A stretch of DNA of 64,000 nucleotides from JAXGTD01 sp040775095. Lineage in GTDB: Bacteria > Pseudomonadota > Gammaproteobacteria > Chromatiales > Chromatiaceae. Shown piece after piece: positions 54,920 to 61,481 of the stretch. Positions within the stretch are counted from its first letter, which is position 1; each line of letters begins with the position of its first letter. Made by a program: the position numbers and the translations under genes. The notes under the pieces are model-generated. The model was not told the DNA's origin. It made no database searches and saw nothing but the letters and a program-made list of their open reading frames with translations. The stretch covers positions 1 through 64,000 of the forward strand of contig JAXGTD010000006.1 in assembly GCA_040775095.1 (NCBI GenBank), in the 5' to 3' direction.

Positions 54920-56365
54920 TCAGCCATCCAACCGGAGCACGCGGATGACATCGGTGCCGCCCGCGCTCTGGTTGTATCCCGACGTGGCGATCACGACATC
55001 GCCGGCACGCGCCATGCCGCGCTCACGCGCGACCGCGATGGCAAGCGCGACCTTCGCATCGGCGGAAATGCCGGCCTGATACAGCACCGGGATCACACCC
55101 CAGTTGAGCGAGAGCCGACGTGCCACCTCCCGCGACGCTGTCACGGCGAGGATCGAGCATTCGGGACGGTGTTTGGAGATCAGACGGGACGTGAAACCCG
55201 TCTCGGTCAGACTGAGTATCGCGGTTGCACCCAGGCGCTCGGCCATCTGCACCGCCGACTGGGCGACCGCCTCGGTGATGACATTGGCTGGATTGGGCAG
55301 GATGCGCTGCAGGTAGCCATATTCGCGCAGCGAGGCCTCGGCGCGGATCGCCAGCTCCGCCATGGTCCGCACGGCATCGATCGGGAAATGACCCATCGCG
55401 GTTTCGCCCGAGAGCATGACCGCGGACGTCCCGTCGAGGATCGCGTTGGCCACATCGCTCGCCTCGGCGCGGGTCGGCTTGGGGTTTCGCTCCATCGAGG
55501 CCAGCATCTGGGTGGCCGTGATCACGGGCTTGCCGTTACTGACGGTGGTGCGAATGATCTTCTTCTGTGTGCTTGGCACGTCCGCCAGCGGCAGCTCCAC
55601 GCCAAGGTCGCCACGCGCCACCATGACCCCGTCGGCGGCCAACACGATCGACTCCAGGTTGGCGACACCGGCGCGGTTCTCGATCTTTGCAATGATCGGG
55701 ATCTCGACGCCGCGCTCGAGCAGGATCTCACGCATCCGGTGCACCTCATCGGCGCTCTGGATGAACGACGCGGCAATGTACTCGACATCGTTCTCGGCGG
55801 CGAAGCTCAGCTCGCGCACGACATCGTCGCGGTGTGCCGGGTCGACCGCGGTCACGGACAGTTGCGTGTTCGGCAGATTGACACCCTTGCTCTCGCCCAG
55901 CATACCGCCAACGACCACGCGGCAGCGCACCTCGCGCTCGGCCGTGGCCAACACCTGCAGCTCCATCGCGCCATCGTCGAGCAGGATGGTTTCACCCGGA
56001 TTCACTTCCCGCGGCAGACGCGCGTAGGAGACGGAGACACCATGCTCGTTGCCGGCCCGGTTGTCCGTAAACAGGGAGAACATCGCCCCGGAGGTCAGCT
56101 CGATCGAGCCGGCCTCGAGGCGACCGGTGCGGATCTCGATGCCACGGGTGTCGATCATGATCGCGACCTGGACACCGACCTCGTCGGCCGCCGCGCGGAT
56201 GCGATCCAGACGCGCCTTGTGCTCGACGAAGGTGCCATGCGAAAGATTCAGGCGTGCCACGTTCATGCCGGCGCGCAGCATCGCCGCGAGGGTCTGGGGG
56301 GAGTCGCAGGCGGGGCCGACGGTGGCGACGATCTTGGTTCGGCGCATGCGGACACGATCGGGCAT
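54920..56365 (-). CDS. pyk: Pyruvate kinase
   Basis: 481 residues. Converts PEP and ADP to pyruvate and ATP. The start RRTKIVATVGPACDSP, the substrate-binding NLSHG, the catalytic-lysine motif IAKIENRAGVANL and the MVARGDLGVELPL motif are all present. The C-terminal domain runs from AVAQSAVQMAERLGATAI to the end. The start may also be the ATG six codons in (MRRTK). No glycolytic neighbours except pyrD upstream on the same strand. Confidence 0.96.
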   Translation of the reverse strand: MPDRVRMRRTKIVATVGPACDSPQTLAAMLRAGMNVARLNLSHGTFVEHKARLDRIRAAADEVGVQVAIMIDTRGIEIRTGRLEAGSIELTSGAMFSLFTDNRAGNEHGVSVSYARLPREVNPGETILLDDGAMELQVLATAEREVRCRVVVGGMLGESKGVNLPNTQLSVTAVDPAHRDDVVRELSFAAENDVEYIAASFIQSADEVHRMREILLERGVEIPIIAKIENRAGVANLESIVLAADGVMVARGDLGVELPLADVPSTQKKIIRTTVSNGKPVITATQMLASMERNPKPTRAEASDVANAILDGTSAVMLSGETAMGHFPIDAVRTMAELAIRAEASLREYGYLQRILPNPANVITEAVAQSAVQMAERLGATAILSLTETGFTSRLISKHRPECSILAVTASREVARRLSLNWGVIPVLYQAGISADAKVALAIAVARERGMARAGDVVIATSGYNQSAGGTDVIRVLRLDG

Positions 56366-56530
56366 CAGGGTGCTTCCTGGTTGGGGACGTTGGCAATGGT
56401 CCGGTGAATGTACCGGATTGCGCGGAATTTGACAGGAATCACCATCGGCCGGCGCGCAGGACCGCTACCCGTTCGCTTCGGCGCAGGCCCACGCGGGAGG
56501 CGAGCACCGCCCCGGCCGCTCCGACGCGGA

Positions 56531-57610
56531 TCAGACGGCCGGGGACGGCCGCGCATCCCCCTTCTGCCCGGCAACGAGGCCGCGCAGCAAGCGCCTGACA
56601 AAGCCTGGCCCGTTGTAGATCAGGCCGGTGTAGAGCTGGACCAGGTCGGCACCGGCGGCGAGCTTGGCCGCGGCGCCGGCCGGATCCATGACCCCCCCGA
56701 CGCCGATCAGTACCGGCCCCGGTCCGAGCGCCTCGCGCACCAGCCCCAGCAGCTGCGTGCTGCGCGCCTGCAACGGGCGCCCGGACAGCCCGCCGCTCAT
56801 CCCCGTCGTCGGACTGCGCAGGCCGTCGAAGCGCACGGTCGTGTTGGTCAGGATCAGGCCCGCGCAGCCGGCGTCCAGCGCCGCGCGCGCGCAGGCGAGC
56901 GCGTCCTCGTCGGCCAGGTCCGGCGCCAGCTTGAGCAACAGCGGGCGCGCCTGGCCCAGACGCTGATTTGGCGCCTGAATCGCATCGACGATACGCCCGA
57001 CCTGCTCCACCGTCTGAAGATCGCGCAACCCCGGCGTATTGGGGCTGGAGATGTTGACGACGACATAGTCGGCCAGCTCCCCAAGGCGCTCGAAGGCGCG
57101 CCGATAGTCGTTCGCCGCCTGCTCCGCGGGCGTCGCCTTGGATTTGCCGATGTTCACGCCGAGCGGGATCTGCAGGACGCGGCGTGCGCGCAGTCGTTCG
57201 AGCCGGGCGGCGACCGCATCGGCCCCCGCGTTGTTGAAACCCATTCGGTTGATCAGCGCACCGTCGCGCGGCAGCCGGAACAGACGGGGTCGCGGGTTAC
57301 CGGGCTGGGCCAGCGCGGTGACGGTGCCGATCTCGACGAAACCAAAACCGAGCGATTGCCACACCGGTATCGCCTCGGCGTCCTTGTCGAGTCCGGCCGC
57401 CAGACCGATCGGGTTCGGGAAGTCCAGACCGAGCGCGCGGACCCGCAATCCGGGGCGACGCGCCACATCCGTATCCGCCAGGCGCCCGTCGAAGAGGGCC
57501 GACCAGCGCGCCGACAGCCCGATCGCCAGCTCGTGCGCCAACTCCGGATCGAGCCGGAACAGCAGTGGCCGAAGCAGTCGCCAGGGGTCGATGGCAGCGC
57601 CGATGGGCAT
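56531..57610 (-). CDS. pyrD: Dihydroorotate dehydrogenase (quinone), class 2
   Basis: 359 residues. Oxidises dihydroorotate to orotate at the membrane, passing electrons to quinone. The N-terminal helical extension (DPWRLLRPLLFRLDPELAHEL) is the membrane-binding part of class 2 enzymes. FMN-site motifs are PNPIGLAAGLDKD, NRMGFNNAGAD, GVNIGKSKATP, the catalytic-serine region VVNISSPNTPGLRDLQ, and IGVGGVMDP near the end. The ATG at 57610 follows AAGGA. A perfect hairpin lies directly upstream of that site. Confidence 0.96.
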   Translation of the reverse strand: MPIGAAIDPWRLLRPLLFRLDPELAHELAIGLSARWSALFDGRLADTDVARRPGLRVRALGLDFPNPIGLAAGLDKDAEAIPVWQSLGFGFVEIGTVTALAQPGNPRPRLFRLPRDGALINRMGFNNAGADAVAARLERLRARRVLQIPLGVNIGKSKATPAEQAANDYRRAFERLGELADYVVVNISSPNTPGLRDLQTVEQVGRIVDAIQAPNQRLGQARPLLLKLAPDLADEDALACARAALDAGCAGLILTNTTVRFDGLRSPTTGMSGGLSGRPLQARSTQLLGLVREALGPGPVLIGVGGVMDPAGAAAKLAAGADLVQLYTGLIYNGPGFVRRLLRGLVAGQKGDARPSPAV

Positions 57611-57984
57611 GCGTTGGTCCTTACTCCGCAACGGAGTCAGAGATGTTGGGAATGTGCTGCATTGTACGCGTGGGCCATGCAGGCCCGGTAGCCCAGGGGT
57701 GGTTTGCGTCCGGGTCGCATTCCGTCGCGGCCCCCGTGGGTCTATCATCGCCGCATCGCGCCAGGGCGTGACATCCCGGGGTCGTCGCGCAAGGCGTCGG
57801 TCGCCTGACCTTGGTCTATACTGCCGCGGTCGCGAGGCGGGCAATCCCGCGCTCCATGCGCGACGGGCGCCCGCCTGTACGCATGCAACAACGCGCTATG
57901 CCTGGCTCGATGACGCGCAGCATTGCCCAAGCGCGCGCCGCGAGGCGGCGACTACAAATCCACCGGAGGCCCAGAAGACGTCCC
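57611..57984. other. Divergent control region between pyrD and trpB2
   Basis: 374 bases. For pyrD, a TACAAT -10-like element read leftward lies at 57661-57666, and a perfect 6-base stem with a 3-base loop (ACTCCG-CAA-CGGAGT) sits at 57623-57637, next to the ribosome site. For trpB2, TATACT near 57817-57823 is a possible -10, far upstream of the ATG. No gene is seen inside. Confidence 0.4.
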
Positions 57985-59346
57985 ATGACTGACACCGTCA
58001 AGTACCTGCTCGATGAGCAGCACATGCCCAAGGCCTGGTACAACATCAACGCCGACATGCCAGAGCCAATGGCGCCGGTGCTTCACCCGGGTACCAAACA
58101 GCCGATCACGCCCGACGACCTCGCGGCCATCTTCCCGCGCGTGGTCATCGAGCAGGAGATGAGTACCGAGCGCGAGATCGAGATCCCCGGGCCCGTGCGC
58201 GAGGTATACCGCCAATGGCGCCCATCGCCGCTGTTCCGGGCGCGGCGGCTCGAGAAGGCGTTGAACACCCCGGCGCGCATCTACTACAAATACGAGGGCG
58301 TCAGCCCCGCGGGCAGCCACAAGCCCAACACCGCGATCCCACAGGCCTTCTACAACAAAGAGGAAGGCGTGAAGCGCATCACGACCGAGACCGGCGCCGG
58401 TCAGTGGGGGTCATCCCTCGCACTGGCCGGGTCATTCTTCGGCCTCGAGATCGTGGTGTTCATGGTTCGGGTCAGCTTCGATGGCAAGCCCTATCGGCGT
58501 GCCTACATGGAGACCTTCGGCGCGGAGTGCATCGCCAGCCCGAGTGATCGGACCGAGTCCGGCCGCGCGATCCTGGCCGGGCGTCCCGACAGCACCGGCA
58601 GCCTGGGCATCGCGATCAGCGAGGCCGTGGAGATGGCCGTGCAGCGCGACGACACCAAATACGCCCTCGGCAGCGTCCTCAATCACGTACTGCTGCACCA
58701 GACCGTGACGGGTCTGGAATCCATCCAACAGATGGAGATGGCCGACGACTATCCGGACATGGTCATTGGCTGCACCGGTGGGGGCAGCAACTTTGCCGGA
58801 CTCGCGTTCCCGTTCCTGCATCAGAAGCTGCGCGACGACCTGAAGACCGAGCTCATCGCCGTCGAGCCGTCCGCTTGTCCGACGCTGACCAAGGGGGCCT
58901 TCGCGTACGACTTTGGCGACACGGCCCATCTGACCCCGCTGGTCAAGATGTACACCCTGGGATCTGGCTTTGTCCCCCCGGGCTTCCATGCCGGCGGCCT
59001 GCGCTACCACGGCATGGCGCCGCAGATCAGTCATCTGGCCAAGCTCGGCCTGATCGCCCCTCGCTCGTATAATCAGCTGGAGTGCTTTGCGGCTGGCATC
59101 GAGTTTGCCAAGGCCGAGGGCATTCTGCCGGCGCCGGAGGCCAATCATGCGGTTCGCGCCGCGATCCACGAGGCCGAAAAGTGCCGCGAGTCGGGCGAGT
59201 CCAAGGCCATCCTGTTCAACCTGTGCGGCCACGGCCACTTCGACATGCAGGCATACATGGACTACACCGCGGGCCGACTCCAAGACCTGGTCTACGACGA
59301 GGCGGAGGTGGCGATGGCGCTCGCCGGACTGCCATCCGGGTGCTGA
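57985..59346 (+). CDS. trpB2: TrpB2-type tryptophan synthase beta-like enzyme
   Basis: 453 residues. PLP-dependent enzyme that joins indole and serine to tryptophan. It belongs to the TrpB2 group, which is longer than TrpB1 (about 400) and does not need TrpA. The Schiff-base lysine is Lys113 in SPAGSHKPNTA, and the phosphate loop is GCTGGGSNFAG. TrpB2-typical parts are the N-terminal extension (PKAWYNINADMP) and RITTETGAGQWGSSLALA. No trpA or other trp genes adjoin it. The ATG at 57985 has GGAGG well upstream; the frame is open further back, but with Arg-rich non-family sequence. Confidence 0.93.
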   Translation: MTDTVKYLLDEQHMPKAWYNINADMPEPMAPVLHPGTKQPITPDDLAAIFPRVVIEQEMSTEREIEIPGPVREVYRQWRPSPLFRARRLEKALNTPARIYYKYEGVSPAGSHKPNTAIPQAFYNKEEGVKRITTETGAGQWGSSLALAGSFFGLEIVVFMVRVSFDGKPYRRAYMETFGAECIASPSDRTESGRAILAGRPDSTGSLGIAISEAVEMAVQRDDTKYALGSVLNHVLLHQTVTGLESIQQMEMADDYPDMVIGCTGGGSNFAGLAFPFLHQKLRDDLKTELIAVEPSACPTLTKGAFAYDFGDTAHLTPLVKMYTLGSGFVPPGFHAGGLRYHGMAPQISHLAKLGLIAPRSYNQLECFAAGIEFAKAEGILPAPEANHAVRAAIHEAEKCRESGESKAILFNLCGHGHFDMQAYMDYTAGRLQDLVYDEAEVAMALAGLPSGC

Positions 59347-59352
59347 AGCCAC

Positions 59353-59387
59353 GCAAGGGGTCCCGGCAAGGGCCTTCGGACCCTTGC
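59353..59387 (+). terminator. Possible stem-loop after trpB2
   Basis: CGCAAGGGGTCC and GGACCCTTGCG pair with one bulged base around a short loop, directly after the trpB2 stop. No T-tract follows, so intrinsic termination is uncertain. Confidence 0.35.
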
Positions 59388-59575
59388 GCCGCGACCGCCG
59401 AGGCCCATTGCGTTCTCGCCGAGCCTGCCGACGTGCGTGAACCATGGCCACGCGCGGAGCGGCCGCCCCCAGAGACCCTGGGCGTCGTCGGCGAACATCG
59501 GTAGGTATCGGATATCAATCACCAGCCCAGATGCTGTGCTCAGGCCGCACGGCGGGCACGAGAGAGGAGACGACG

Positions 59576-60262
59576 ATGTCCCATCGGGTACGAAGCGGGT
59601 CGCCTGGGCGCGGCGCATTCATCGCGGGGGTGCTACTGTTGCTGGCCGGGGCGGCGATCGCGGCCGAAGAGGTCGCTGCCCCCGCACCGACGCCGAGTGC
59701 CGCGGAGACCGCATCGGCGGCCGAGGAACAGCAAACCCAACCGGACGCTCCGGGCGCGCAGACCGATGAAACCGCTCAGAGCGGGGTCGGCTCCGTACAG
59801 GCCGCGCTCGAGGCGTGCAATGGCACGCTCGACGCGCTGAACGCTCGACTCGAGGCGGCGGCACAAACCGAATCACAGCTCAGGGCCCAGATCGACCGGC
59901 TCCGGGCGCGGTTGCCAACACTCGAAGGCGGCAGCCTGAATCCGGCGGACGCGCGCCGCCAGGCGAACGAGGACGCCGCCAGTCTGGCCACCGCCGTGGC
60001 ACAGGCCCAGGGGCTCAACAACCCGAAACTGTGGCACAAGGTGCGCGAGGCGGAGAATCGTTTGCATCGCAGCCAGTTCCTGCTCGCCCGCGCCGTGGAT
60101 GCCCGGACCGTCTACCGGGTACGGCCCGGCGACACGCTGGCCCAGGTCAGCTTCCTGTTCTACGGCGACGCCGAGCAGTGGACCAACGTGTTCGACGCCA
60201 ACCGCCACGTCCTCGACGAGCCCGACGCAATCCCGCCCGGCCTGACCCTGGTGATCCCATAG
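59576..60262 (+). CDS. Exported LysM-domain protein
   Basis: 228 residues. A signal peptide (MSHRVRSGSPGRGAFIAGVLLLLAGAAIA in outline, cut near residue 29) is followed by an Ala/Pro/Glu-rich linker, a coiled-coil segment (about 65-120, ALEACNGTLDALNARLEAAA onward), and a C-terminal LysM-like module from YRVRPGDTLAQVSFLFYGDAEQW to the end (about 180-228). LysM modules bind peptidoglycan, so this is probably a cell-envelope protein. GAGGAG lies seven bases before the ATG, which decides the start. It converges with the next gene. Confidence 0.85.
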   Translation: MSHRVRSGSPGRGAFIAGVLLLLAGAAIAAEEVAAPAPTPSAAETASAAEEQQTQPDAPGAQTDETAQSGVGSVQAALEACNGTLDALNARLEAAAQTESQLRAQIDRLRARLPTLEGGSLNPADARRQANEDAASLATAVAQAQGLNNPKLWHKVREAENRLHRSQFLLARAVDARTVYRVRPGDTLAQVSFLFYGDAEQWTNVFDANRHVLDEPDAIPPGLTLVIP

Positions 60263-60329
60263 GCAAGCGCCGCCGAGACCCGGTGGCCCCGCTCGCCACG
60301 GACGCCGGTCGCGGACCCTTGGCCTGGCC

Positions 60330-60360
60330 CGCAAACCGAAAACAGGGTTTCTGGTTCGCG
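60330..60360. terminator. Possible bidirectional terminator between convergent genes
   Basis: CGCAAACCGAAA and TTTCTGGTTCGCG form a stem with one mismatch and one bulge around ACAGGG. It lies between the stops of the LysM gene (60262) and the Cys-rich gene (60435), and both arms hold A or T runs. Confidence 0.45.
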
Positions 60361-60390
60361 CCCTGTCCCGTCGCTCGGGTGACTGGACAT

Positions 60391-60436
60391 ACCGGGCCTT
60401 CCATGCCCCGGTTGGGAACCGCCGTGCAGCCGCGTT
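60391..60436. repeat. Partial copy D of the dispersed repeat (right half)
   Basis: CCGGGCCTTCCATG, CCGG, GGGAA and a terminal GCGTT match the right half of copy B in order and spacing. The hairpin half is absent. It runs into the stop codon of the Cys-rich gene. Confidence 0.4.
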
Positions 60437-61223
60437 AGGGTGCTGTCGGCTTGGCTTTCGGCGGGTCGCAGGGCGCGAAGAACGACTGCCGCATCGCGTC
60501 GAGACACTGCCGGCCGGTGAAGCTCAGGGCGCCGGGGTCGGTATTGACCAGACGTTCATCGGTCTCCATCGCGAGCAACTGCCGGGCCGCGTCGCAGGCC
60601 GGGGTATCCCCGCACTGCTCTTCGCTACCACAGACCCGGGTCACCAGGTCGCGGCAGCGGCTGTCACCGGTGGCCGCCTCCAGGCTGCCACAGGCCGCAA
60701 ACCCCGGGTCCCCCAGGGCACCACGGCAAACGCCGCTGGCGGCGGTCTGCGCATACGCGCCGCCCTGCATCGGCGCGAGCTGCTGCTCGCGGCGCTCGTC
60801 GCCGAGCAGCGATCGGGCCCGCATGCACGCGGCGCTGTTGTTGCACGCGTTGTCGAAACCACAGGCCTTGCGCACCAGCTGGTCGCACCATCGGTCTCGA
60901 TAGGCGGACTCTGGCGCCGGACCCTGCTCCCAGGCCTGGTACATCTGCTCGGTGGGCACGGCGATCCCGTCGCGGACGATGACGGTGGAACCATCATCGA
61001 GGTGGTGCACGCCATCCCACATCGGCACCTGATGGCCATTGACATCGCGCTGCGCGCGGCGGGTGTAGGGGTCGACCTGCAACGCGGACCCATCGCGCAG
61101 CTGGCCCGACCAGGTATCCGGCAGGGCCGCACGCCATGGCAGGGCAACAAAGACGAGCGCGATGGTCGTCAGTGCGACCACCCCTCGCCCGCGTGGCTTT
61201 GAATGCCGTTGGTCGTCGTTCAT
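60435..61223 (-). CDS. Exported protein with an internal four-cysteine repeat, unknown function
   Basis: 262 residues. A basic N-terminus and hydrophobic segment (GVVALTTIALVFVALPWRAALP) suggest a signal peptide or anchor. A short beta-like region follows (LQVDPYTRRAQRDVNGHQVPMWDGVHHLDDGSTVIVRDG in outline). Then two copies of a motif C-x7-C-x5-C-x5-C occur: CDQLVRKACGFDNAC..AAC near 127-147 and CRDLVTRVCGSEEQC..PAC near 190-210, each followed by A-R-x-L-L. Two further Cys pairs lie between and after them. No known family recognised. The cysteines would form disulfides in the periplasm. It is convergent with the LysM gene. Confidence 0.75.
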   Translation of the reverse strand: MNDDQRHSKPRGRGVVALTTIALVFVALPWRAALPDTWSGQLRDGSALQVDPYTRRAQRDVNGHQVPMWDGVHHLDDGSTVIVRDGIAVPTEQMYQAWEQGPAPESAYRDRWCDQLVRKACGFDNACNNSAACMRARSLLGDERREQQLAPMQGGAYAQTAASGVCRGALGDPGFAACGSLEAATGDSRCRDLVTRVCGSEEQCGDTPACDAARQLLAMETDERLVNTDPGALSFTGRQCLDAMRQSFFAPCDPPKAKPTAP

Positions 61224-61481
61224 GGCACGGGAGACCCGCCGGCTGTTGGGAAACACCGGGGCGCCCGTGCGGATCGATCGGCGCCGCGCGCCCCCTCGGC
61301 ATACATTAAAGATAACAGCCGACGGCAGCTTTGCGAGCCGATCGCCGCCTCTGGGACAAGGAAATGACCTGATGGCAGCCTGCCCACCCCGGTCCGCAAG
61401 AAGATCGGCATCTCGCGGGCTCACGGTTTGAGCTTCCCCCGCGATATGCTCTTAGGATCGGCAAAGGAAGGAGATGGACCC

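Noticed and set aside
61224..61481. CRISPR array beside cas3
   Set aside because: No direct repeats of 25-40 bases with regular spacers were seen upstream of cas3 or anywhere else in the window.
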